A DNA stretch of 32,385 nucleotides from NCBI GenBank assembly GCA_021818105.1, contig JAKAFB010000036.1, positions 1 to 32,385 on the forward strand, in the 5' to 3' direction. The stretch comes from Acidobacteriota bacterium. GTDB lineage: Bacteria > Acidobacteriota > Terriglobia > Terriglobales > Acidobacteriaceae. The translations under genes were made by a program, and so were the position numbers. Within the stretch, counting starts at the first letter, position 1, and each line of letters starts with the position of its first letter. Shown here one piece after another: positions 15,353 through 22,131 of the stretch. The notes under the pieces are model-generated. The model was not told where the DNA came from and ran no database searches. It worked only from the letters and a program-made list of their open reading frames with translations.

Positions 15353-15508
15353 GGAAGCAAGACCTCAAGGGAAAGTGTAGAACACAGGCGGTGTTCCGGG
15401 GCGGGCAAGCGGCGGGTTTTGTGGCGTTTGAGGGGGCGGCTAATGGCATTGCCGGCCAGCCATTCGTAGCAAATGGCAGGGGAGAGTGTGGCAGCCGACG
15501 CAAATCTT

Positions 15509-15539
15509 TTGAGCAGAGGTGGAAAAATTCCAGTATCAT
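15509..15539 (+). promoter_or_regulatory. Candidate promoter of rpsU
   Basis: TTGAGC (15509-15514) and TATCAT (15534-15539) are separated by 19 bases, slightly wide for sigma-70. The -10 box matches five of six positions. The resulting leader of about 30 bases includes the GGAGGT ribosome site. Confidence 0.4.
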
Positions 15540-15561
15540 GAAAGAGCTCACAAGCAGGTTT

Positions 15562-15567
15562 GGAGGT
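15562..15567 (+). promoter_or_regulatory. Ribosome binding site that fixes the TTG start of rpsU
   Basis: GGAGGT lies eight bases before TTG 15576-15578. No ATG or GTG in frame gives the conserved S21 N-terminus, so this site decides the start. Confidence 0.85.
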
Positions 15568-15575
15568 GGGACCCT

Positions 15576-15773
15576 TTGGCAGAGGTTCGCGTTCAGGAAG
15601 GCGAACCGCTCGAAAATGCGCTGCGCCGGTTCAAGCGGAAGGTACAGCAGGAGGACATCATCAAGGAAGTGAAGCGTCACTCCTACTATCTGAAGCCCGG
15701 TGAGAAGCGCCGCGTAAAGGCGGCATTGGCGCGCAAGCGGAATCGCAAGAAGGCTCGCAAAGAGCAGGACTAG
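15576..15773 (+). CDS. rpsU: 30S ribosomal protein S21
   Basis: A 65-residue, very basic protein of the small ribosomal subunit, located near the anti-Shine-Dalgarno region of 16S rRNA. The sequence is conserved end to end: MAEVRVQEGEPLENALRRFK at the start, then VQQEDIIKEVKRHSYYLKPG, and a C-terminal Lys/Arg tail ending RKKARKEQD. The start codon is TTG at 15576, supported by GGAGGT eight bases upstream and by the family N-terminus. The frame is open upstream, but the residues it would add are not S21-like. The gene stands alone, divergent from the gamma-carbonic-anhydrase-like gene, and is followed by a hairpin at 15814-15841. Confidence 0.96.
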   Translation: MAEVRVQEGEPLENALRRFKRKVQQEDIIKEVKRHSYYLKPGEKRRVKAALARKRNRKKARKEQD

Positions 15774-16102
15774 TTACAAAGAAGCAAAAGGAATCGTGAC
15801 AAGCCGCCCTCGGTGTTCCCGCAGACAGTGCGGTGGGAACAACCAGAAAAGCAAAATTGGGGTGGCTGTCGCGATTCTTTACTTTCCCTTCCACCGCAGC
15901 ACCATTCCCCCTCAGGCGGTGGATTCTCAACCCCCATCCAACGGGTTGACTGGCGTGCATGACAGATTGCCGCGGTGATTTTGGCGGCCCGGGCCCAGGT
16001 TGTGGATTCGCAGCATAGAGACGGGGAAGCGGGACCGGCAGGCTGGTCGTGATGTTCATGGCCGAACTCTGCGTCTTTCCCTATCTTGTGGGGATGCCGG
16101 CC
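15774..16102. other. 329-bp gap between rpsU and the zinc-ribbon gene
   Basis: Apart from the hairpin near rpsU, I see no gene, repeat or RNA here. The zinc-ribbon gene may begin up to 54 bases earlier than annotated, because upstream in-frame ATG codons exist. A TTGACT at about 15947 has no matching -10 box. Confidence 0.35.
15814..15841 (+). terminator. Hairpin downstream of rpsU
   Basis: TGTTCCC (15814-15820) pairs with GGGAACA (15835-15841). An inner GCA/TGC pairing extends the stem with a small asymmetry. It is 40 bp after the rpsU stop. No T-run follows, so it is a weak terminator or a stabilising stem. Confidence 0.4.
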
Positions 16103-16450
16103 ATGGAGTTTACCGATCGCGTACTGAAGTGCATCGATTGCGGCGCTGAATTCATCTTCACCGCCGGAGAGCAGCTTTTCTTCCACGACAAACAGTTCAC
16201 GAACGACCCGAAGCGCTGCAAACAGTGCAAGGCGAAGCGCGCCAGCGGCATGGGACGTGCACGCACGGAGACGCGCACGACCTGTTCGGTGTGTGGCGTG
16301 GAGACGACGGTGCCGTTCAAGCCGACGCAGGGTCGGCCCGTGCTGTGCCGGTCATGCTTCCAGAAGCAGGCGGGCAAGACGACGGTAGCCCGGGCGGCGC
16401 ATTTATATCCCGCGTCCGGTTCGCCAGCCGTCAGTCCAGAGCCGAGTTAA
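16103..16450 (+). CDS. Small double zinc-ribbon protein (CxxC-x17-CxxC family)
   Basis: A 115-residue protein with two four-cysteine zinc ribbons. The first is CIDC, 25 residues, CKQC, within a segment starting MEFTDRVLKCIDCGAEFIF (the probable zinc-ribbon type often named zf-trcl). The second is CSVC, exactly 17 residues, CRSC, the CxxC-x17-CxxC signature. Between them is a short basic linker, and the C-terminus is low-complexity. Such proteins are widespread and uncharacterised. A nucleic-acid or protein-binding role is only inferred from the ribbons. I chose ATG 16103 because homologous proteins begin close to MEF. ATG 16094 and ATG 16049 are alternatives. The last 20 bp overlap the 3' end of the convergent dinB-family gene. 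Confidence 0.8.
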   Translation: MEFTDRVLKCIDCGAEFIFTAGEQLFFHDKQFTNDPKRCKQCKAKRASGMGRARTETRTTCSVCGVETTVPFKPTQGRPVLCRSCFQKQAGKTTVARAAHLYPASGSPAVSPEPS

Positions 16451-16922
16451 GCAGCAGGTCGCCGCCGAACGGTGGCGGATAGCCGGCGGCACGCACGAGC
16501 GTGGCGAGCTGCGCCCAGTGGCGAACGGCATGCAATTGCGCATGGGCCAGCACTTTTCTGCGCGTAGCGCGCAGTGTGCCAGCGCTGAGCGTGTTGAACT
16601 CGACCACCTCATCCCAATTCTGTGTGGAGTCGTGAAGCAGTGCGCGGAAGCGCTCGACGGCCTCGGTGTGCAATGCGGCGAGCGTGGCGAGCGAATCCTC
16701 TGGGATCTGCTCGTAGGCGGTGACGTCGAGTGCGGCGAGGCGCTGGCTGTAGCGAAATTCCACGGCGATGATGTGGCGGACCAGGCCGAGCACTGTGGCG
16801 GTGTTGTAGATGCCACAGGGCAGCTGCTTCACGGCGGGTTGATCAGCGAGAAACTGGAGCCAGTGGCGCGTGGATTCGTCACTGAAGTGCAAGAGTTCTT
16901 CAAGCGTGAGTGAGGGCGTCAT
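16431..16922 (-). CDS. DinB family protein
   Basis: A 163-residue four-helix-bundle protein of the DinB/YfiT superfamily. The three metal-binding histidines of the fold are visible: His50 (LVRHIIAVE), and His131 and His135 (LHAVRHWAQL). The central segment NTLSAGTLRATRRKVLAHAQLH is typical. Family members are metal-dependent, mostly uncharacterised enzymes, and some are thiol transferases. The name refers to homology with Bacillus DinB, not to the DNA polymerase. The start is ten bases after the purD stop on the same strand, so the gene is likely co-transcribed with purD. Its 3' end overlaps the convergent zinc-ribbon gene by 20 bp. Confidence 0.85.
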   Translation of the reverse strand: MTPSLTLEELLHFSDESTRHWLQFLADQPAVKQLPCGIYNTATVLGLVRHIIAVEFRYSQRLAALDVTAYEQIPEDSLATLAALHTEAVERFRALLHDSTQNWDEVVEFNTLSAGTLRATRRKVLAHAQLHAVRHWAQLATLVRAAGYPPPFGGDLLLNSALD

Positions 16923-16932
16923 TTGAGAATCG

Positions 16933-18210
16933 TCACTTTTGTTTGGCCAGGGCGCGGTGGCCAATGTCGCGGCGGTAGTACATGCCGTCAAAGTTGATTT
17001 CGCCCATGGCCTGATAGGCACGGTCGAGTGCCTGCTGGAGCGATTCGCCGGTGGCGGTGACGCCGAGGACGCGTCCGCCCGCGGTGACGACGCGGTCGTC
17101 AAGCCGCGCTGTGCCGGAGTGGAAGACCTGCACGCCGGGAACAAGAGCTGCGGAGCCGAGGCCGGTGATGTGGAGGCCGGACTTGTAGCTGCCGGGATAG
17201 CCGGAGGAGCTGGCGATGACGCAGGCTGAGGCGCCGGGGCTCCAGCGCAGCTCATGCTGATCAAGGCGGCCGTCGATGCAGGCATCGAGGGCGTCGACGA
17301 GGTCGCTCTCAAGGCGGAGCAGGATGGCCTGGGTTTCGGGGTCGCCGAAGCGGGTGTTGTATTCAAGGACTTCAGGGCCGCGGGCGGTCATCATGAGGCC
17401 GCAGTAGAGGACGCCGACGAAGGGCATGCCTTCCTCTGCCATGCCGCGCACGGTGGGCTCGGCGATATGGTGCAGAATCCACTCGGTCATGCCGGGCTCG
17501 AGGATGGAGTCAGTGGAGTAAACGCCCATGCCGCCGGTGTTGGGTCCGGTGTCGCCCTCGCCGATGCGCTTGTGGTCCTGCGCGGGAACGAGCGGCGTGA
17601 CGTGTGTGCCGTCACTGAGGCAGAGGAAGCTGACCTCTTCGCCCTCAAGGAATTCTTCAATGACGACTTGCGCTTCAGCACTGCCGAGCAGCGCTCCGCT
17701 GAAGAGGCCATGCGCGGCCTCCAGCGCGGTGTTGCGCGAGGTGCAGATGAGGACGCCCTTGCCAGCAGCCAGACCGTCGGCCTTCACGACAAGAGGCGGA
17801 TGGAAGACGGAGATCTCCTTTTCAAATTCAGCGAGGCTGGAACAGACGGCGTAGTTGGCCGTGGGAATCTTGTTGCGCTTCATGAACTGCTTGGCGAAGG
17901 CCTTGCTTGTCTCAAGCATGGCCGCCTCGCGCGTGGGGCCGAAGACGCGGAGGCCACGCTGCTGGAGCGCATCCACTATGCCGACGGAGAGCGGCAGCTC
18001 AGGGCCGACGATGGTGAGGGTGGGCTGCTCGGCTTCGGCGAGGCGCACCATGGAGTCCACATCCTTTAAGTCAACAGGAACGCAGCGGGCAACCTGCGCG
18101 ATGCCGCCGTTGCCGGGCGCACAAACAACTTCCGTGACGCGGCGGCTGCGCTTGACGGCCCACGCCAGCGCGTGTTCGCGGCCGCCGGAACCAAGGATGA
18201 GGACTTTCAT
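16933..18210 (-). CDS. purD: Phosphoribosylamine-glycine ligase (GAR synthetase)
   Basis: A 425-residue ATP-grasp enzyme that joins glycine to phosphoribosylamine, the second step of de novo purine synthesis. N-terminal domain: MKVLILGSGGREHALAWAV, residues 1-19. ATP-grasp domain: PLVVKADGLAAGKGV (about 135-149), EEFLEGEEVSFLCLSDG, the DHKRIGEGDTGPNTGGMG signature, and the metal-binding FEYNTRFGDPE-type block (LEYNTRFGDPETQ). The C-terminal domain is complete. The start at ATG 18208-18210 fits the family N-terminus and has GGGGG seven bases upstream. The frame extends 19 codons further without support. A dinB-family gene follows ten bases downstream. No other pur genes are in the window. Confidence 0.97.
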   Translation of the reverse strand: MKVLILGSGGREHALAWAVKRSRRVTEVVCAPGNGGIAQVARCVPVDLKDVDSMVRLAEAEQPTLTIVGPELPLSVGIVDALQQRGLRVFGPTREAAMLETSKAFAKQFMKRNKIPTANYAVCSSLAEFEKEISVFHPPLVVKADGLAAGKGVLICTSRNTALEAAHGLFSGALLGSAEAQVVIEEFLEGEEVSFLCLSDGTHVTPLVPAQDHKRIGEGDTGPNTGGMGVYSTDSILEPGMTEWILHHIAEPTVRGMAEEGMPFVGVLYCGLMMTARGPEVLEYNTRFGDPETQAILLRLESDLVDALDACIDGRLDQHELRWSPGASACVIASSSGYPGSYKSGLHITGLGSAALVPGVQVFHSGTARLDDRVVTAGGRVLGVTATGESLQQALDRAYQAMGEINFDGMYYRRDIGHRALAKQK

Positions 18211-18450
18211 GTGCTTTCCCCCTGACGGGCCGGCGACGCCGAAGCCCCGAAAGGTTATGGTCGGCAATGCGGGCGGGTGAAGTCAAACGGGAGACGGCCA
18301 GCATGCAGACTGGTGCATCGGAGCGCCGACGGATGCTACGCGAATTCTTGTAGCGGGCGACTACCGGAGTGCCTGGCAAGCTCTGTACGGAGGGGAATGA
18401 GACGTTTAGTGCATTGGAAGGGTCCTGTTCCTGGACCGAATACAAAAAGC

Positions 18451-18467
18451 AATAGCCAAAGGCTATT
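18451..18467. repeat. 17-bp palindrome upstream of the PP2C gene
   Basis: AATAGCC AAA GGCTATT is a perfect 7-bp inverted repeat with a 3-base centre. It lies directly upstream of a -10-like TATAGT (18474-18479), covering the place of the -35 box, 31 bp before the start codon. That is operator-like geometry. Confidence 0.5.
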
Positions 18468-18498
18468 CGGGCGTATAGTGTCTTGTATCCGGGGCAAA

Positions 18499-20670
18499 AT
18501 GGACAAAACTGCTGAGACTTCCGCTACTGCGGAGAGAGTGGTGACACGACGCCTCCGCTTAGTTCCCCTAGTCCTCGCAGTGCTTGCATTCGGCATTGCT
18601 GCTTTGGCCCACTGGGAGAAGCCGAAGCAGGTAGTGCACCTGAAAACAAGTAGTGCAACGAGTGCCGCGCGAGACAGCGCGCAGATTTGGGTTGGGCAAT
18701 CTGTGGTGCCGTTGACGGGATCCTGGAAGTTTCAATTGGGCGATTCGCCGGTGAATCCCGAAACCCGGAAGCCGCTTTGGATAGAGTCTGGATTTGACGA
18801 TTCCCGCTGGGAGACGATGGACCTGTCGCCTGTGCCTGGTATCACGGATCCTTATAACGGAGATCCAAGATACGTACCAGGATGGACGACCAAGGGCCAT
18901 CCCGGATACATGGGATGGGCATGGTATCGCGTCAAGGTGCCGGTGGCGGCGAGGGATGGAGAGAGGTTGGCACTGGAAGCCCCGAGCTATGTGGATGATG
19001 GCTACCAGGTCTTTGTCAATGGGGAGCTTCTGGGCAGCTTTGGCAAATTTGGCGACTCTGGAAAGCCGCCTATCGTCTCTTCGACTGCGCCTGCGATGTT
19101 TCTGCTGCCACAATCCGCCGCCGGCAGCGGTGCTGGCGCCGGTCCGATCATGCAAACGGTTGCGTTCCGGGTCTGGATGGGCCCAATGGGACTGACGCAT
19201 TCCCCCTATGCCGGAGGACTGCACTACGCGCCGACGATGGGGACAGCAACCACGGTCACGGCGCAAACGCAACTTGACCGGCTAGAACTGACTGCACAAA
19301 GCGCCTATGCGCCGGTTGAGGGGGTACTGCTCTTCCTGCTGGGCATGGTGGCGGCAAGCCTGGTTCTGTTTGACGATTCTGATCGTGTGTATCCATGGGT
19401 TGCAGCTGTGCTGCTGTTCACGGCATTTTCAGATGGCGCCCTGACCATATTCACTTTGACACGGTGGCTGAGCCTCAGAACCTATTTCATGTTTTTCGAC
19501 GTCTTTTCCATTCCACTTCAGTTGTGCGGATGGATCATGGTGTGGTGGCATTGGTTTCACTTGGCCCGCCCTGCGTGGTTGCCCAAGGTCACCGCCGTGC
19601 TGCTACTGCTGTATATAGTCACGAAGGCGTTGGGAGGGGATTTCTTTTATGGTGCCGTTTTGCATCCGCCGGTAGCGGCGTTCAATGCGGCATCGGTTAT
19701 CGTCCGTCTGCTTTTTTTGCCCCTGCTGATCTTCGTTATCGGCCTGGGTATCCGCAAGCAGGGGGTGGAGGGCTGGCTGGTGCTTCCTGCGGTGGTGCCG
19801 CTGGCGATCTCGCAGTTTTCGAGCGAATTAGTCGCTCTCAATATGCCGGTCAAGTGGGCGCCCTTCGGCATGACAATCTTTGTCAGCCAGGTCTCAAACC
19901 TGGTTTCTGCTGCGGTCATCTCCTTGCTGCTACTGCGCCGCTTGCTGGTCTCAGTGCGCCGCCAGCGGCAGATGGCGCTGGACGTGAAACAGGCGCAGGA
20001 GGTGCAGCAGGTCATTCTGCCCAAGGCCCGCACGCAGTTGCCGGGATTCGTGATTGAAAGTGAGTACCGCCCTGACCGCGAAGTGGGCGGCGATTTTTTT
20101 CAGATCATTCCGCATAAGGCCGACGGCAGCCTACTGATTGTGGCTGGTGACGTGACGGGTAAAGGCCTCAAAGCGGGCATGCTGGTGGCGCTGCTAATCG
20201 GCGCCATTCGTATGGTCGCAGAAACGGACTTCGATCCAGTATCCGTGGTGAAGGCTCTGAACCGGCGCATCCTGGGCCGGGGTGATGCGCACGCCACATG
20301 CCTTGCGCTGCGAATCGCCGCCGATGGCAAAGTGACGCTGGCCAACGCGGGTCATGTTCCGCCCTACCTGAACGGCGAGCCCATCGCAATGGAAGGTGCC
20401 CTGCCATTGGGGATCATCGAAGGTGCAGAGCCTTCCCTCATGCACTTCCAATTCAAGGATGGTGACAAGCTGGTGCTTGTTTCCGACGGCATTGCCGAAG
20501 CCAGAGACGACGAAGGGCATCTCTTTGGATTCGACCGGATCCGTGATCTGCTGCGAACGGCTCATTCTGCATCCGAAGTAGCCGGCCTAGCGCAGAGCTT
20601 CGGGCAGCAAGACGATATCAGCGTAATCGCCGTTACCCGCACCGCAGCACTAGATCCCGCGTCGGCATAG
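18499..20670 (+). CDS. Membrane receptor-type PP2C (SpoIIE) serine phosphatase
   Basis: A 723-residue protein. An N-terminal signal anchor (about residues 20-38) is followed by a periplasmic beta-sandwich (about 60-255). This resembles the GH2 sugar-binding jelly roll: LTGSWKFQLGD, FDDSRWETMDLP-like text, WAWYRVKVPV, VDDGYQVFVNGELLG. About seven membrane helices follow (275-475), then a charged linker helix (about 477-515), then a SpoIIE-type PP2C domain to the end. Metal-binding and catalytic motifs of that domain are present: REVGGDFFQ (Asp near 528), AGDVTGKGLKAGM, VSDGIAEARD and QDDISVIAV. The likely role is extracellular ligand sensing coupled to dephosphorylation of a phosphoserine partner, such as an anti-sigma-factor antagonist. 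No STAS or RsbW-like partner gene is adjacent. The start at ATG 18499 has GGGG a few bases upstream. An open upstream frame is unsupported. Confidence 0.88.
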   Translation: MDKTAETSATAERVVTRRLRLVPLVLAVLAFGIAALAHWEKPKQVVHLKTSSATSAARDSAQIWVGQSVVPLTGSWKFQLGDSPVNPETRKPLWIESGFDDSRWETMDLSPVPGITDPYNGDPRYVPGWTTKGHPGYMGWAWYRVKVPVAARDGERLALEAPSYVDDGYQVFVNGELLGSFGKFGDSGKPPIVSSTAPAMFLLPQSAAGSGAGAGPIMQTVAFRVWMGPMGLTHSPYAGGLHYAPTMGTATTVTAQTQLDRLELTAQSAYAPVEGVLLFLLGMVAASLVLFDDSDRVYPWVAAVLLFTAFSDGALTIFTLTRWLSLRTYFMFFDVFSIPLQLCGWIMVWWHWFHLARPAWLPKVTAVLLLLYIVTKALGGDFFYGAVLHPPVAAFNAASVIVRLLFLPLLIFVIGLGIRKQGVEGWLVLPAVVPLAISQFSSELVALNMPVKWAPFGMTIFVSQVSNLVSAAVISLLLLRRLLVSVRRQRQMALDVKQAQEVQQVILPKARTQLPGFVIESEYRPDREVGGDFFQIIPHKADGSLLIVAGDVTGKGLKAGMLVALLIGAIRMVAETDFDPVSVVKALNRRILGRGDAHATCLALRIAADGKVTLANAGHVPPYLNGEPIAMEGALPLGIIEGAEPSLMHFQFKDGDKLVLVSDGIAEARDDEGHLFGFDRIRDLLRTAHSASEVAGLAQSFGQQDDISVIAVTRTAALDPASA

Positions 20671-20895
20671 ACCTCCGGTGAAGATGAAGGGGATGCAGCG
20701 CGTGTAAGCATCCCGTAGCGCGCTTCGCCAGCAAGACTTGCTCATCCCTGCACACTCCGCGTGGTTTCCGAGCCATGTGCATGGGCTGCCTACCGGCGCA
20801 GTATTTCCATCGCAACAGGAAGCAGGCGCGTTGCACCTATACTGAGGCGTGGTGAACTGCTGTGCTGCACGTTGGCCAGCCGCGAGTGACTTGTC

Positions 20896-21084
20896 ATGGT
20901 GGAAACCCGCATCAAACCGCATCTCGAGCAGGAGGCCGCAGAAAAGCGCCGCGCGGTGCAGCGTCGCGCTGCTGTACGCAACAAGGTCTTCGGGCTGCTG
21001 ATGGTGGCGGCGGCGATTGTGGCGTGGTGGCTCGTGCACACCAATCCAAAGTGGATTTTTCCGGCGGGGTGGTGGCAGTGGTGA
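20896..21084 (+). CDS. 62-residue single-pass membrane protein coupled to miaA
   Basis: A small protein with a charged N-terminal half (ETRIKPHLEQEAAEKRRAVQRRAAVRNK), one transmembrane helix (about residues 32-48, FGLLMVAAAIVAWWLV) and a tryptophan-rich tail ending FPAGWWQW. I do not recognise a named family. It is probably real. The charge pattern suits an inner-membrane protein with its N-terminus inside. Its TGA (21082-21084) overlaps the GTG start of miaA (21081) as GTGA, a typical coupling signal. The ribosome site is weak (GAGTGA about eight bases upstream). Function is unknown. Confidence 0.65.
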   Translation: MVETRIKPHLEQEAAEKRRAVQRRAAVRNKVFGLLMVAAAIVAWWLVHTNPKWIFPAGWWQW

Positions 21085-22049
21085 GTGCTGCGCGCACGGC
21101 GAGCGGCGCCTTCGGCGCAAAAGAACCGCTGGTCGTGCTGCTGCTGGGGCCGACGGGGAGCGGGAAGACGGCGCTGTCTCTATCCCTTGCCGAGCGCTTT
21201 GGCGGCGAGATTGTGAGCTGCGACTCAGTGGCAGTGTACCGCGGGATGGATGTGGGCAGCGCCAAGCCGACGCCAGAAGAGCGGGCGCGGATGCCCCATC
21301 ACCTGATTGACGTGGCCGAGCCGGACGAGCCGTTTACTGCCGGCGCGTACAGCCGGGCGGCGCGGGCGGCGCTCAAGGAAATTGCCGGGCGCGGCAAATT
21401 GCCGATTGTGACGGGCGGGACCGGGCTCTATCTGCGGGCGCTGACGGAGGGGCTGTTTGCGGGGCCTGCTCGGCAGGAAGACTTGCGCGAGCGGCTGCGG
21501 CGCAGCGCAGCACGGCATGGGGAGGCGTGGCTGCACCGGGTGCTGACGCGGCTGGACGCGGCGCGGGCGGCGGAGATTCACGCGAATGATACGCCGAAAC
21601 TGATTCGCGCGATTGAGGTGTGTCTCGCGGGGCGCAGGCCGATGAGCGAGGTGCTGGGACGCGAGGACTTGGCGCGCGACCCTCTCAAGGGCTTTCGGCT
21701 GCTGCGGATTGGGTTGAACCCGCCGCGGGCGGCCTTGTATGAGCGGCTGAACCGGCGCTGCGCGGCGATGTTTGCGGCGGGGCTGGTGGAGGAGACGCGC
21801 GGGCTGCTGGCGCGCTATGGGCCGGTGAAGGCGCTGGACTCGCTGGGGTACAGACAAGCACTGGCGGTGGTGCGCGGCGAACTGAGCGAGGAAGCGGCGA
21901 TTGCGGCTGCACAGCAGGGGCATCGCAACTATGCGAAGCGGCAGTTGACGTGGTTCCGGCGCGAGCCGGATGTGCGGTGGATTGAGGCCTTCGGGGATGA
22001 GGCGGAAACGGTGCGCGTGGCGGGGGAACTGGTGCGGGCGGAGTTGTGA
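21081..22049 (+). CDS. miaA: tRNA dimethylallyltransferase
   Basis: A 322-residue enzyme that transfers a dimethylallyl group to N6 of A37 in tRNAs reading UNN codons. Seen: the P-loop GPTGSGKT at residues 23-30 (Gly26 where Ala is more usual); the substrate motif CDSVAVYRGMDVGSAKPT; HHLIDVAEPDEPFTAGAYSR; the dimethylallyl-pyrophosphate region VTGGTGLYLRALTEGL; NDTPKLIRAIEV; and the C-terminal LDSLGYRQ and YAKRQLTWFRRE. All blocks are in normal order and length. The start is GTG 21081, overlapping the stop of the small membrane gene. GTG 21078 directly before it is equally in frame. The gene's local GC content is very high. Confidence 0.95.
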   Translation: MSAARTASGAFGAKEPLVVLLLGPTGSGKTALSLSLAERFGGEIVSCDSVAVYRGMDVGSAKPTPEERARMPHHLIDVAEPDEPFTAGAYSRAARAALKEIAGRGKLPIVTGGTGLYLRALTEGLFAGPARQEDLRERLRRSAARHGEAWLHRVLTRLDAARAAEIHANDTPKLIRAIEVCLAGRRPMSEVLGREDLARDPLKGFRLLRIGLNPPRAALYERLNRRCAAMFAAGLVEETRGLLARYGPVKALDSLGYRQALAVVRGELSEEAAIAAAQQGHRNYAKRQLTWFRREPDVRWIEAFGDEAETVRVAGELVRAEL

Positions 22050-22079
22050 GCACCAATTTGCGCGAGCGCGTCGTGGCTT

Positions 22080-22113
22080 CCCATCCTTTCGCAAAGGACG
22101 CGAAAAGGATGGG
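22080..22113. repeat. Bulged palindrome between miaA and the kelch gene, possible dispersed repeat
   Basis: CCCATCCTTTCGC (22080-22092) pairs with GCGAAAAGGATGGG (22100-22113). The stem is 13 bp with one bulged base and the loop is seven bases. It sits 31 bp after the miaA stop and 18 bp from the kelch stop, so it may end both transcripts although no T-run follows. The composition resembles short palindromic intergenic repeats I associate with Acidobacteriaceae genomes. Only one copy is in this window, so that is unproven. Confidence 0.5.
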
Positions 22114-22131
22114 GCAACCCGGCATGGAAAT

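Noticed and set aside
17254..18069. A 271-codon plus-strand frame inside purD
   Set aside because: Antisense to a strongly conserved enzyme. No domain of its own.
20671..20895. TATACT at 20838 as a promoter for the small membrane protein and miaA
   Set aside because: There is no acceptable -35 box or TG extension. The match is too weak to list as a feature.
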